The notes: generated by a model not told the origin, from the sequence alone. A stretch of 64,000 nt of DNA from REBR01 sp033721915 (GCA_033721915.1 JAWWAC010000010.1:1-64000); one strand, 5' to 3'. Counted from the stretch's first letter, positions 1-8,932 are shown. Translations and numbers: made by a program.

Positions 1-1110
1 ATTGCCGGTGAGGATGTGTTCTCCCACTTACCCCCCCTGTACAGTTCCGAGGTTCGATTTATCGGGCTGCTGCATATCACCCGTCTGCGCAGTGACTCCG
101 ACCCGCGACTGGCCCGCTTACGGGCCAACGCCTGGTGGATCTGGTCCATTACCGCCGGGGCCATACTGCTGGTGGCCATCGCCGGCCACTACGGCGGTAT
201 CGGTCGCCATGTGGACCGCCTGCTGGCCGCCATGGACCGGGTCCGCCAGGGGGACCGGCAGGTGCGTGTGCCGGAGCGTGGCCCCAGGGAGGTGCAGCAT
301 ATCGCCTCGTCACTCAACGAGATGCTGCTGAGCGTGGAGCAGGCGGAAGGGGAGATACTCACCCGTCAGCGCCGTGAGGCCCAGCTTAACGAGCGTCTGC
401 AGCACCAGGAGAAAATGGCCATGATCGGACGCGTGGCCGGCGGCGTGGCCCATGAGCTGGGGGCCCCACTGAGCGTGGTGGAGGGCCGGGCCCGCATACT
501 GCAGCGGCGCAGCCACGATGAGAGCAATGCCCGCCATATCGAGGACATCCGGGTGCAGGTGCAGCGCATGACCCGCATTATCCGCCAGCTGCTGGACTGC
601 TTCCGCCACGGTCCACAGGCACTGGAGCACTGTATCAACGCCAGTGAGCTGCTGCAGGCGTGTACCGAGGCCTGCCGGGAGGCGTTCGAGCGCAGCGGCA
701 TCCGCCTGGAGCTGGACAACCGCGCCGGGCAGGCCCGGCTGCGGGGTGACAGGACACGCCTTGAGCTGGCACTGAGCAACCTGCTGCGCAATGCCATGTA
801 CGCCGCCCATAGCCGCGTTCTGGTGACATTGCAAAGCGGCCCCCAGGCGGTGGCCATGACCGTCGAGGACGATGGCCCCGGTATCGACCCTGGCGACAGG
901 GAGCGGGTGCTGGAGCCGTTCTATACCACCAAGGCCGCCGGTGAGGGCACCGGGCTGGGCCTGGCGGTGGTCAAGAGCGTGATGCAGGAGCACCACGGTG
1001 GGCTGTTGATCGGCGAGAGCCGCTGGGGTGGCTGCGCCGTGGTTCTGCAGTGGCCGCCTGTGGAGGAACCGCCACCCTTACCCCACAACCATCAGGGAGA
1101 AGTCTCTTGA
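1..1110 (+). CDS. Sensor histidine kinase, 5' truncated by window edge
   Basis: The frame is open from base 1, so the start and most of the sensor region lie outside the window. The visible 369 residues show one membrane segment (about residues 43-60), a HAMP linker, a HisKA dimerisation domain with the phosphoacceptor in VAHELGAPLS, and an HATPase_c domain with N box (LSNLLRNAMYAA), G1 box (DDGPGID) and G2 box (GTGLGLAVV). It should autophosphorylate and pass the phosphate to the sigma-54 regulator encoded immediately downstream, whose TTG start overlaps this stop by four bases. The signal sensed cannot be told from what is visible. Confidence 0.93.
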   Translation: MAGEDVFSHLPPLYSSEVRFIGLLHITRLRSDSDPRLARLRANAWWIWSITAGAILLVAIAGHYGGIGRHVDRLLAAMDRVRQGDRQVRVPERGPREVQHIASSLNEMLLSVEQAEGEILTRQRREAQLNERLQHQEKMAMIGRVAGGVAHELGAPLSVVEGRARILQRRSHDESNARHIEDIRVQVQRMTRIIRQLLDCFRHGPQALEHCINASELLQACTEACREAFERSGIRLELDNRAGQARLRGDRTRLELALSNLLRNAMYAAHSRVLVTLQSGPQAVAMTVEDDGPGIDPGDRERVLEPFYTTKAAGEGTGLGLAVVKSVMQEHHGGLLIGESRWGGCAVVLQWPPVEEPPPLPHNHQGEVS

Positions 1111-2507
1111 GTCAGCCCCGCATACTGGTCGTGGAAGACGACCGCAGCCTGGCCGAACTGCTGCGAGAAGAACTGGAGCTGGAGGATTACCCGGTCCGGC
1201 TGGCCCATACCTGCGGCGATGGCATGGCCCTGTGCCAGTCCTGGTCGCCGGCGCTGATTATCTCCGACCTGCGACTGCCGGACCGTGAGGGGATGGAGCT
1301 GTTGCGCTTTGCCCGCAGTGAACCGGAGCCCCCCCTGTTTCTGCTGATCACCGCCTTTGGCACCGTGGACCAGGCGGTGGAGGCCCTCAAGGCCGGTGCC
1401 GACGAGTTTCTCACCAAGCCGTTGTCCATGGAGCATCTGCTGCTGATGACACGGCGGCTGCTGGCCCAGAGGGCGCTGCAGCAGGAGGTCAGTGTCTACC
1501 GGGCAGGGGCGGCCCGCAGCCACTTCCAGGGCCTGCTGGGTGAGAGCGAGGTGATGCACCAGCTGTTTGGGCAGATCCGCCAGGTGGCCCAGGGGGATCT
1601 GCCGGTGCTGGTGCTGGGTGAGAGCGGGGTGGGCAAGGAGCTGGTGGCCAGGGCCATCCACAATGAAAGCCCCCGCGCCGGGCAGCCCTTTATACCGGTC
1701 AACTGCGCCGGCATTCCCGCCGAGCTGATGGAAAGTGAATTCTTCGGCCACAAGCAGGGCGCCTTCACCGGCGCCGACCGGGCCCGTCCGGGTCTGTTCC
1801 GTGAGGCCCACGGTGGCACACTGCTGCTGGATGAGATCGCGGAAATGCCGCTGCAACTGCAGGCCAAGCTGCTGCGTGTGCTGCAGGAGGGGCAGGTGAA
1901 GGCGGTGGGCTCGGACCGGGAGCAGCCGGTGGATGTGCGGGTCATTGCCGCCACCCACCGTGACCTGCGCCAGCGGGTGGCCAGTGGGGCGTTCCGGGAG
2001 GATCTGTACTACCGGCTGGAGGCGCTGGCACTGCAGGTGCCGCCACTGCGTGAGCGGGGGCCGGACCTGGAGCTGCTGGCCATGCATTTCACCGAACAGG
2101 CCGCGGCCCGCCATGGTCGCGCCGGGCTGCGCCTGGACGACAGTGCCCTGGAGGCGCTGCTGGGCTACCCGTTTCCCGGCAATATCCGCGAGCTGGCCAA
2201 CACCATCGAGCGGGCCGTCACCTTCTGCAACAGCGACCGCATACTGCCGGAGCATCTGCCACAACGGGTGCGAGAGGCGGTAAAATCCCGCGACCGGGTG
2301 TCACAGGCGGGTGTGCTGGAGCAGATGGTGGGGGAGATCCGGGATGAGGAGCAGCTGCCCAGCCTGGAGACGGTGCAGCAGATCTACGTGGATTACGTGC
2401 TCAACCGGGTGGCCGGCAACAAGCGCCAGGCGGCGAAGATCCTCGGCATCAACCGGCGCACCCTCTACCGCTGGCTGGCCCCGGAGGAGTCCGACTCCGG
2501 CTCCTGA
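1107..2507 (+). CDS. NtrC-family sigma-54-dependent response regulator
   Basis: A 466-residue three-domain regulator. The receiver domain (about 1-120) has acidic residues ED-D at 10-12, phosphoacceptor Asp54 and Lys104. The AAA+ domain (about 140-375) has Walker A GESGVGKE at 171-178, the sigma-54-contacting GAFTGA at 218-223 and Walker B LLLDEI. A Fis-type helix-turn-helix closes the protein (GNKRQAAKILGINRRTLYRW). I chose TTG at 1107 because REC begins directly after it, a GGGAGAAG ribosome site precedes it, and it overlaps the kinase stop (TTGA), which suggests translational coupling. The last 43 bases overlap the convergent phaG gene. Targets are unknown; sigma-54 (-24/-12) promoters would be expected at them. 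Confidence 0.93.
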   Translation: MSQPRILVVEDDRSLAELLREELELEDYPVRLAHTCGDGMALCQSWSPALIISDLRLPDREGMELLRFARSEPEPPLFLLITAFGTVDQAVEALKAGADEFLTKPLSMEHLLLMTRRLLAQRALQQEVSVYRAGAARSHFQGLLGESEVMHQLFGQIRQVAQGDLPVLVLGESGVGKELVARAIHNESPRAGQPFIPVNCAGIPAELMESEFFGHKQGAFTGADRARPGLFREAHGGTLLLDEIAEMPLQLQAKLLRVLQEGQVKAVGSDREQPVDVRVIAATHRDLRQRVASGAFREDLYYRLEALALQVPPLRERGPDLELLAMHFTEQAAARHGRAGLRLDDSALEALLGYPFPGNIRELANTIERAVTFCNSDRILPEHLPQRVREAVKSRDRVSQAGVLEQMVGEIRDEEQLPSLETVQQIYVDYVLNRVAGNKRQAAKILGINRRTLYRWLAPEESDSGS

Positions 2508-2851
2508 GAGGGGTCCAGCCCCCGGGGTGGCAACCGGGTCTGTTCCTCAGGGCGCACCCGGCGGTGCAGTGCGGCCCTGGCCATCATATGGGCACTGACC
2601 GGGGCGGTGACAAACAGAAACAGGGTAATCAGCAGCTCCTGCACACTGAAACCCTCGCCGGAAAAACTGAAATACAAAAGCGACCCCAGCATGGTGCAGC
2701 CCACACCCAGTGTGCAGGCCTTGGTGGGGCCGTGCAGTCGCATGTAGAAGTCCGGCATGCGCGCCAGCCCCAGCGAGCCCAGTGCGGCGACAATGGCCCC
2801 CAGCAGCAGCAGGGCGGCGATCAGTGCTTCCAGCCAGAATGGCAGTGTCAT
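2465..2851 (-). CDS. phaG: Na+(K+)/H+ antiporter subunit G
   Basis: 128 residues with three predicted membrane helices and the MnhG/PhaG pattern (GSLGLARMPDFYMRLHGPTK). It is the last subunit of the hetero-oligomeric Mrp/Pha antiporter, which exchanges cytoplasmic Na+ or K+ for external protons in pH and salt homeostasis. It follows phaF with a 38-base gap. The hydrophilic C-terminal tail (about 30 residues, Glu/Ser/Arg rich) is encoded over the 3' end of the convergent response-regulator gene. Confidence 0.92.
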   Translation of the reverse strand: MTLPFWLEALIAALLLLGAIVAALGSLGLARMPDFYMRLHGPTKACTLGVGCTMLGSLLYFSFSGEGFSVQELLITLFLFVTAPVSAHMMARAALHRRVRPEEQTRLPPRGLDPSQEPESDSSGASQR

Positions 2852-2889
2852 GGCGCTCTCCCGTGGATCCTGTTTATTGGCTGGCGGGC

Positions 2890-3159
2890 TTATTCAATGA
2901 CGTCACCGCGCACCAGGTACTGGCTCATGGCCACGGTCCCCACAAAGCCCATCAGTGCAATCAGCAGTGCCGCCTCGAAGATCAGCCGGCTGTCCATGTA
3001 GATCCCCGCCAGCACAATCACCGCGATGGCGTTAATGTTGAGGGTGTCCAGCCCCAGAATACGATCCAGTACATCCGGCCCCTTCAGCAGGCGGTAGAGG
3101 TTCATCAGCAGGCTCAGTGAGAACAGGCCCAGTGCGATGGGCAGCACAAAATCAATCAT
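2890..3159 (-). CDS. phaF: Na+(K+)/H+ antiporter subunit F
   Basis: 89 residues, three hydrophobic helices, with the conserved MrpF pattern of a first helix, LLKGPDVLDRILGLDTLN, and further helices. It is a small membrane subunit of the Mrp/Pha antiporter complex. The ATG overlaps the stop of phaE by four bases, consistent with translational coupling within the phaABCDEFG operon. Confidence 0.93.
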   Translation of the reverse strand: MIDFVLPIALGLFSLSLLMNLYRLLKGPDVLDRILGLDTLNINAIAVIVLAGIYMDSRLIFEAALLIALMGFVGTVAMSQYLVRGDVIE

Positions 3160-3659
3160 TCCAGTATCTCCTTGAGGGGCAGTTCGTAGCGCTGGTGGAT
3201 CTGCCGTACCATGGCGTCCGGGTCCGGCTCATGCAGTGCGTGGATCAGCAGGGTTTTGCGGTCCGGGCTGAGTCCGGCGGACACCGTGCCCGGGGTCAGC
3301 GTGATGGTGCTGGCCAGCAGTGTGATGGCGAACTCGTCGGTCAGCATCAGCGGGTAGCGCACAAAGGCCGGCTGCAGTGTGGCCGGGTCCTTCAGCAGCA
3401 GCCGTGCCACGGTGAAATTGGCCTGGATGATGTCCCACAGCAGGTGGGCCAGATACACCAGCAGCCGGTTGGCGTTGTGCACCTGTGGCTTCTCCGGCCA
3501 GAACTGCTGGGTGACAAAGGGCAGCAGCCAGGCCAGTGCCAGGCCCAGCACCACCTGCCCCAGTGCGAAGCTGTTCATCAGCAGCAGCCACAACAACAGC
3601 AGCAATGCGGAAAACTCGGGTCTTGGCCAGATCTGGCGCAGTGGCTGTTTACGGAGCAT
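3156..3659 (-). CDS. phaE: Na+(K+)/H+ antiporter subunit E
   Basis: 167 residues from the chosen ATG at 3659. Upstream in-frame starts exist, but they would lie deep in phaD; the chosen start overlaps the phaD end by 11 bases and begins with MLRKQPLRQIWPRPEFS, the usual length for MrpE. It has N-terminal membrane helices followed by a conserved cytoplasmic part (ANFTVARLLL, TLTPGTVSAGLSPD). MrpE is thought to stabilise or maximise activity of the antiporter complex. Confidence 0.92.
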   Translation of the reverse strand: MLRKQPLRQIWPRPEFSALLLLLWLLLMNSFALGQVVLGLALAWLLPFVTQQFWPEKPQVHNANRLLVYLAHLLWDIIQANFTVARLLLKDPATLQPAFVRYPLMLTDEFAITLLASTITLTPGTVSAGLSPDRKTLLIHALHEPDPDAMVRQIHQRYELPLKEILE

Positions 3660-5199
3660 CCGGCGGCCCTCCCAGTGGTCCATCGGCCAGTGACTGCACC
3701 GCCGCCACATAGTCCTGTGGGGAGAGCAGTGAGCGGGCAGTGGCCTGGGTAAAATCCATCAATGGCGAGGCCATCACCGACAGCAGCACACTGGCCAGAA
3801 TCATGGCCATGACCACTCCCAGCCGCACCGGGTCCGCACGGCGGTTATGGGCGCGCTCCGGGGACTGGCGCCAGAACAGCTTGCTGCCGGCACGGCTCAG
3901 GGCAATGATCATGACAAAGCCCGACAGCAGCAACAGCCCCCAGAACAGGCCCTGCTGCGAGCCGCCGCTCTCTGTGGCCCCGCCGGCGCTGGCCTGCAGC
4001 ATCCAGAGCTTGCTGACAAAGCCGCTCAGTGGCGGCAGGCCGGCCAGTGCCATGGCGGCCACGAAAAACAGGATGCCCAGTGTCAGCCGGTTTTTCATGG
4101 CGGCAGTCACCACCAGGTGATCCCGCGCCTCACCCCGCTGGCGCGCCACCAGATCCGCCATCAGGAAGAAGGCCGCCGTCATCAGTGTGCTGTGCACCAG
4201 GTAGAACAGCGCCGAGGACACCGCCTGATGGGTGGCCAGTGACAGTGCCGCCAGCAGCGTGCCCACGGAGACAATCACCATGTAGGCCGTCATCCCCCGC
4301 AGGTGGGAGGCGCCCAGCACCCCCACAATCCCCACCGCCAGGGTGGCCAGTGCCATGGGCCAGAGCCACTGCCAGGCCTGTGTCTCACCCAGCCCCACCT
4401 GCAGCCCGAACACCAGTGCAAAGACCCGCAGCAGGGCATAGATGCCCACCTTGGTCATGATGGCAAAGAGTGCGGCCACCGGCGCGCTGGCGGCGATATA
4501 GGCCCTTGGCAGCCAGAACAGCAGAGGCAGCAGCGCCGCCTTGGTCCCGAACACCACCAGCAACAGCATGGAGGCGGCGTTGATCAGCGCCCTGTCCGCT
4601 TCCGGTGCCTGTCCGATGCGCACTGCCATGTCCGCCATGTTCAGTGTGCCCGTCATCCCGTAGAGCAGCCCCAGTGCCAGTATGAAAATGGCCGACCCGG
4701 TCAGGTTGAGCACCACATAATGCAGACCGGCACGCCCCCGTGCTGCGCCACCGCCCTGCAGCAGCAGTGCGTAAGAGGCGATCAGCAGTACCTCGAAGAA
4801 CACAAACAGGTTGAACAGGTCCCCGGTGACAAAGGCCCCGTTCAGGCCCGCCAGCTGGAACTGCAGCAGGGCATGGAAGTGGGCCCCCTGGCGGTCATGG
4901 CCACGGCAGGCATAGAGGGTGCAGAACCCGGCCAGGACGGCGGTGAGCGTCAGCATCAGCACACTCAGGTGATCCACCACCAGCAGTATGCCGAAGGGGG
5001 GCATCCAGTCACCCAGTGCATACAGCCAGTAGGGGTGCTCATCCAGACCGGCCCCCAGTGCCAGTGCCACCACCAGTGTCAGCGCCACGCTGGCCAGGCT
5101 GACCAGTCGCTGCACCGCCAGTGGGGTGGCGTAGCACAGGATCAGCAGGGCCGCGCACAGCAGCGGCAGCAGTATCGGCAGTATCGGCAGATGGCTCAT
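3649..5199 (-). CDS. phaD: Na+(K+)/H+ antiporter subunit D
   Basis: 516 residues, about 14 membrane helices. It belongs to the proton-translocating NADH-quinone oxidoreductase-like (NuoM/N-type) family and is one of the two large ion-translocating subunits. The family glutamate and lysine helices are visible (FFEVLLIASYALLL; FGTKAALLPLLFWLPRAY). The start overlaps the phaC stop by four bases. Confidence 0.95.
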   Translation of the reverse strand: MSHLPILPILLPLLCAALLILCYATPLAVQRLVSLASVALTLVVALALGAGLDEHPYWLYALGDWMPPFGILLVVDHLSVLMLTLTAVLAGFCTLYACRGHDRQGAHFHALLQFQLAGLNGAFVTGDLFNLFVFFEVLLIASYALLLQGGGAARGRAGLHYVVLNLTGSAIFILALGLLYGMTGTLNMADMAVRIGQAPEADRALINAASMLLLVVFGTKAALLPLLFWLPRAYIAASAPVAALFAIMTKVGIYALLRVFALVFGLQVGLGETQAWQWLWPMALATLAVGIVGVLGASHLRGMTAYMVIVSVGTLLAALSLATHQAVSSALFYLVHSTLMTAAFFLMADLVARQRGEARDHLVVTAAMKNRLTLGILFFVAAMALAGLPPLSGFVSKLWMLQASAGGATESGGSQQGLFWGLLLLSGFVMIIALSRAGSKLFWRQSPERAHNRRADPVRLGVVMAMILASVLLSVMASPLMDFTQATARSLLSPQDYVAAVQSLADGPLGGPPDAP

Positions 5200-5537
5200 A
5201 GGCGCCGGTCCTCGTCCGGGTCCGCACCGTCCACATGGTCACTGCGCAGCTCCACTGCGGCCCTCAGTGAGAGCACCACCACAAAGGCGGTCATGGCAAA
5301 GCCGATGACAATGGCGGTCAGCACCAGCGCCTGTGGCAGCGGGTCGGCGTGGTTACCGCTGCCATCCAGCACCGCCGGCGCCTCCAGGGTCAGCCGCCCC
5401 ATGCTGAACAGAAACAGGTTCACACCGTGGGACAGCAGCGTCAGGCCCAGCACCACGGGAAAGGTGCGTGCCCGCAGTATCAGGTAGAGGCCGCAGGTGG
5501 TCAGCACGCCGATGCTGATTGCCATGAGTAGTTCCAT
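5196..5537 (-). CDS. phaC: Na+(K+)/H+ antiporter subunit C
   Basis: 113 residues with three membrane helices, a NuoK-like protein. The pattern GLYLILRARTFPVVLGLTLL followed by DPLPQALVLTAIVIGFAMTA is characteristic of MrpC. Its first base is the last base of the phaAB stop region, and its end overlaps phaD by four bases, so the operon is very tightly packed. The symbol phaC here is the antiporter subunit, not the PHA synthase. Confidence 0.94.
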   Translation of the reverse strand: MELLMAISIGVLTTCGLYLILRARTFPVVLGLTLLSHGVNLFLFSMGRLTLEAPAVLDGSGNHADPLPQALVLTAIVIGFAMTAFVVVLSLRAAVELRSDHVDGADPDEDRRL

Positions 5538-8335
5538 CAGCCGATCTCCTTGCCCGGTCCGTCCAGTGTCATGAGTTTGCCCAGGTTGGCCAGTATCAGC
5601 AGTGTGGCCCCCACCACCGTGACAAAGACCCCCAGGTCAAACAGCATGGCTGTGGCCAGCTCCAGCTCCCCCAGCCCCGGCAGGTGGTAATGGCCGAACC
5701 AGCTGGTCAGGAAAGGGGCGCCAAAGGCCAGGCTGCCCAGTCCCGTGGCCAGTGCCAGCAGCAGGCCGGCCCCCACCAGGGGGCGGAAAGACGTGATCAT
5801 GCGCTGGTGGGCCCAGGCCAGTCCGCCGGCCATGTACTGCAGTGACAGGGCCACGGAGGTGATCAGTCCGGCGATAAAGCCGCCGCCGGGCATGTTGTGC
5901 CCGCGCAGGAAGATGTAGGCGGAGACCATCAGCGCCACCGGCAGCAGTGGCCGCGCCATCATGCGCAGAATCATCGGGTGGGGCTCGCTGGCCCAGTAGC
6001 TGCCGCTGTCACCGGCCACACGCCCCTTGAGCTGCAGGTTGCGGGTCAGGGCAAAGACTGCCACGGCGGCAATGCCCAGCACCGTGCTTTCCCCCAGGGT
6101 GTCAAAGCCCCGGAAGTCCACCAGGATCACGTTCACCACGTTGCTGCCACCGCCGCCCGTGAGGCTGTTGGCCAGGAAGAAATCCGAGATGGTCTGCTGG
6201 GGCCGTGTCATCACCGCGTAGGCCAGTGCCGCCACGCCGCCGCCGGCGCTGCCCGCCAGCAGCAGGTCACGGCCGCGGCGCAGTGGCGGGGATTCCCGGG
6301 GGGTGGTCTGTGGCAGAAAGGACAGGGCCAGCATCATGATGATCACCGCCATGACCTCCACGGACAGCTGGGTCAGTGCCAGGTCCGGTGCCGAGAAGCG
6401 GGCGAACAGCAGTGTCACAAAGAGCCCGCAGCTGCCGATCAGCAGCAGCGCCATCAGGCGCTGGCGATGCACCACCACCGCCGCAATGGCCGAGGCGATC
6501 AGGATCAGCGCCCCCAGCAGTGTTACCGGGTCCAGTGGCGTCATGGCCTCGCCGCCACCCCAGGCCTGCACCCCCAGCAGGGCGGTGCCGGGCAGCACCA
6601 CGGCGGTGGCCATCAGCAGTGCGGCGTAACGCTGCAGTGAGCCGTTCTCAAGGCGGTGCACCTGGCGCTCGGCGAAGCGTCCGGCACGGAGCATCAGCCA
6701 TTCGAAATTCTCCTTGGCGTCCACCTCCGGCAGACGGTCATAGAGGGCAAACAGCTGACGCCTGGCCATGTACATGGCCAGGCCGCCGCTCAGCGCCAGA
6801 ACACTCATGAGGAAGGGCATGTTGAACAGGTGCAGCAGCCCCAGGTTGTACTCCGGCAGCGCGCCGCCCAGTGCATCCTGTGCCGCCTGCTGCAGCAGTG
6901 TGTGCACCACATACTGGGGCACCAGGCCCACCACCAGGCAGGAGGCGGCCAGCAGTGTGACCGGAACCAGTATGCCGGCGGAGGGCTTGCGGGGCGGGTA
7001 ATGGGGCAGCGCCCCCGGCAGGCCGTTGAAGAAGATGTTGTGGAAGATGCGCACGGAGTAGGCCACGGACAGCAGCCCGGCCACGGCCGCCAGTGCCGGG
7101 GTCAGCCAGAACAGAATGCCGGTGAAGGGGGACTGCAGGCTCTCCGCGAAGAACATCTTTTTGCTGAGAAAGCCATTGAGCAGTGGCAGTCCCGCCATGG
7201 AGGCGGCGCACAGCCCCGTCAGCACCATCAGGTAGGGCATGTGGCGCCAGAGACCGTTGATCAGGCGCATGTCGCGGCTGCCGGTGGCCTTGTCCACAAT
7301 GCCCGCCATCATGAACAGTGGCGCCTTGAACAGGGCGTGGTTGAACAGGTGGAAGAGCCCCACGATCAGGCCCATCCTGGTGCCCATGCCCAGCAGCAGC
7401 GTGATCAGGCCCAGGTGGCTGATGGTGGAGTAGGCCAGAAGCCCCTTGATGTCGTGCTTGAACATGGCCACAAAGGCGCCGGTGAGCAGTGTGGCCATGC
7501 CCACGGTGGAGACGCTGTAGAGCCAGAGGTCCGTCTCGGCCAGCACCGGGTGGAAACGGGCCAGCAGGAAGATGCCCGCCTTGACCATGGTGGCGGAGTG
7601 GAGGTACACGGACACCGGCGTGGGGGCGGTCATGGCGTGGGGCAGCCACAGGTGGAAGGGGAACTGGGCGGATTTTGTCATGGCCCCCAGCAGCACCAGT
7701 GCCAGTATCAGCGGGTAGTGGGCGTGCTGGCGGATCAGGTCCCCGGAGGCCAGCACCTCCGTCAGCTGGTAGCTGCCCACCACCTGGCCGATCAGCACCA
7801 TCCCCGCCAGCAGCGCCAGGCCGCCGCCGCCGGTGATCACCAGTGTCATGCGCGCGCCACGGCGTGCCTCACGGCGGTCCGCGTGAAAGCCGATCAGCAG
7901 GAAGCTCACCAGGCTGGTCATCTCCCAGAACACCAGCATGAACAGCAGGTTCTCGGAGGTGACAATGCCCAGCATGGCGGTCATGAACAGCAGCATCAGG
8001 CTGTTGAAGCGCTGGCTGTCACGGGGTTTGCCGGCAAAGTAGAAATGGGCGTAGAGCAGCACCAGAAGGCCCATGGCGATGATCAGCAGGGCAAACAGCA
8101 GTGACAGGCCGTCCATGCGCAGTGACAGTGCCAGGTCCAGCTGGGGCAGCCAGTGCCAGTGGGCCAGCAGGCGCTCGCCACGGAGTATGGCCGGCAGCAG
8201 CGACAGGGCCAGGGTCAGGCTGATAACGGGGCCGGTGGCCGCCAGCAGACTGTTGCAGCGGGGCCGGCTTCTGACGCAGGTGGCGGTCAGAAAGGCTCCC
8301 AGAAGCGGCAGCAGAACAATCAGCAGTAGTGCCAT
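5537..8335 (-). CDS. phaAB: Fused antiporter subunits A and B
   Basis: 932 residues. The N-terminal part (about 1-500) is a NuoL-like MrpA with the conserved TM5 glutamate (VFWEMTSLVSF) and the TM7 lysine region (GAMTKSAQFPFHLWLPHAM). The C-terminal part (about 770-932) is the MrpB-like DUF4040/MnhB region (RGHNMPGGGFIAGLITSVAL). The A+B fusion marks the six-gene proteobacterial (group 2, Pha-type) operon rather than the seven-gene Bacillus type. It is the first gene of the operon and lies 41 bases downstream of the -10 of a good predicted promoter. Confidence 0.95.
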   Translation of the reverse strand: MALLLIVLLPLLGAFLTATCVRSRPRCNSLLAATGPVISLTLALSLLPAILRGERLLAHWHWLPQLDLALSLRMDGLSLLFALLIIAMGLLVLLYAHFYFAGKPRDSQRFNSLMLLFMTAMLGIVTSENLLFMLVFWEMTSLVSFLLIGFHADRREARRGARMTLVITGGGGLALLAGMVLIGQVVGSYQLTEVLASGDLIRQHAHYPLILALVLLGAMTKSAQFPFHLWLPHAMTAPTPVSVYLHSATMVKAGIFLLARFHPVLAETDLWLYSVSTVGMATLLTGAFVAMFKHDIKGLLAYSTISHLGLITLLLGMGTRMGLIVGLFHLFNHALFKAPLFMMAGIVDKATGSRDMRLINGLWRHMPYLMVLTGLCAASMAGLPLLNGFLSKKMFFAESLQSPFTGILFWLTPALAAVAGLLSVAYSVRIFHNIFFNGLPGALPHYPPRKPSAGILVPVTLLAASCLVVGLVPQYVVHTLLQQAAQDALGGALPEYNLGLLHLFNMPFLMSVLALSGGLAMYMARRQLFALYDRLPEVDAKENFEWLMLRAGRFAERQVHRLENGSLQRYAALLMATAVVLPGTALLGVQAWGGGEAMTPLDPVTLLGALILIASAIAAVVVHRQRLMALLLIGSCGLFVTLLFARFSAPDLALTQLSVEVMAVIIMMLALSFLPQTTPRESPPLRRGRDLLLAGSAGGGVAALAYAVMTRPQQTISDFFLANSLTGGGGSNVVNVILVDFRGFDTLGESTVLGIAAVAVFALTRNLQLKGRVAGDSGSYWASEPHPMILRMMARPLLPVALMVSAYIFLRGHNMPGGGFIAGLITSVALSLQYMAGGLAWAHQRMITSFRPLVGAGLLLALATGLGSLAFGAPFLTSWFGHYHLPGLGELELATAMLFDLGVFVTVVGATLLILANLGKLMTLDGPGKEIG

Positions 8336-8375
8336 GACGGAGGGCGCCCGGGTTGATCAGCGAAGAGTTGCAACG

Positions 8376-8404
8376 ATGTTAGTCCCCGGGGCATCACTTG
8401 TCAC
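8376..8404 (-). promoter_or_regulatory. Predicted sigma-70 promoter for the pha operon
   Basis: On the minus strand, GTGACA (8404-8399, 5/6 to TTGACA) is followed after exactly 17 bases by TAACAT (8381-8376, 4/6 to TATAAT). It lies about 40 bases upstream of the phaAB ATG. It overlaps a promoter predicted on the other strand. Confidence 0.5.
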
Positions 8405-8426
8405 TGTCACCTCAGAGGTATATTTT
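8398..8426 (+). promoter_or_regulatory. Predicted promoter for the DUF4112 gene
   Basis: TTGTCA (8398-8403) and TATTTT (8421-8426) are spaced by 17 bases on the plus strand, 35 bases upstream of the next ATG. Its -35 almost coincides with that of the divergent pha promoter, so the two could compete for polymerase or share a regulator. Confidence 0.4.
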
Positions 8427-8461
8427 GAGGCCTCTTCTGATACGCCGGAGTCGCCACCACC

Positions 8462-8932
8462 ATGCAGGACACCCCCCAGCGCCTATCCCGGGAAGACTGT
8501 CAGGCCAGCCTGCAGCGTTTGCAGCGATTTGCCGTGATCACCGACAGCTGCTTTCGCATCCCGCTGACCCGGATCCGTTTTGGGTTCGGCCCCATTCTGG
8601 GTCTGGTACCGGTGGTGGGGGATCTGGCCGGACTGGCACTGTCCGGTTACCTGATTCTGGAGGCGCGGCGCATGAAGGCGCCGTCGCGGCTGCAGTGGCG
8701 CATGGCGGGCAATGCCCTGATGGACGCGGTGGGTGGCCTGCTGCCCTTTGCCGGTGACGTGTTTGACGTCTGGTACAAGGCCAATATCCGCAACCTGGCG
8801 TTGCTGACCGGTTACCTGGAGACACAGCTGGCGCCGCCCGAGTCCCGCAAGACAGGCCGCCTGTGGCTGTGGTTGCTGCTGCTGGCGCTGGCCTGGCTGT
8901 TGGTGGCCTCGCTATTGGCGCCACCGGGATAA
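8462..8932 (+). CDS. DUF4112 family membrane protein
   Basis: 156 residues. The family signature is clear: SCFRIPLTRIRFGFGPILGL followed by VPVVGDLAGLALSGYLI and a second GDV-containing segment (LLPFAGDVFDVWYKANIRN). A short cytoplasmic N-terminus is followed by two hydrophobic hairpins, and a final helix (WLWLLLLALAWLLVASLL) ends the protein. The function of DUF4112 proteins is not established. It is divergent from the pha operon and close to its promoter, so a link to ion or membrane homeostasis is possible but unproven. Confidence 0.85.
   Translation: MQDTPQRLSREDCQASLQRLQRFAVITDSCFRIPLTRIRFGFGPILGLVPVVGDLAGLALSGYLILEARRMKAPSRLQWRMAGNALMDAVGGLLPFAGDVFDVWYKANIRNLALLTGYLETQLAPPESRKTGRLWLWLLLLALAWLLVASLLAPPG

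Noticed and set aside
4303..5487. 394-codon plus-strand open frame across phaC/phaD
   Set aside because: It lies antisense to two clear antiporter genes, is extremely Gln/His rich, and has no domain; a shadow of GC-rich coding sequence.
6656..8104. 482-codon plus-strand open frame across phaAB
   Set aside because: Antisense to phaAB, very rich in Gln, His and Gly, no recognisable motif or ribosome site.
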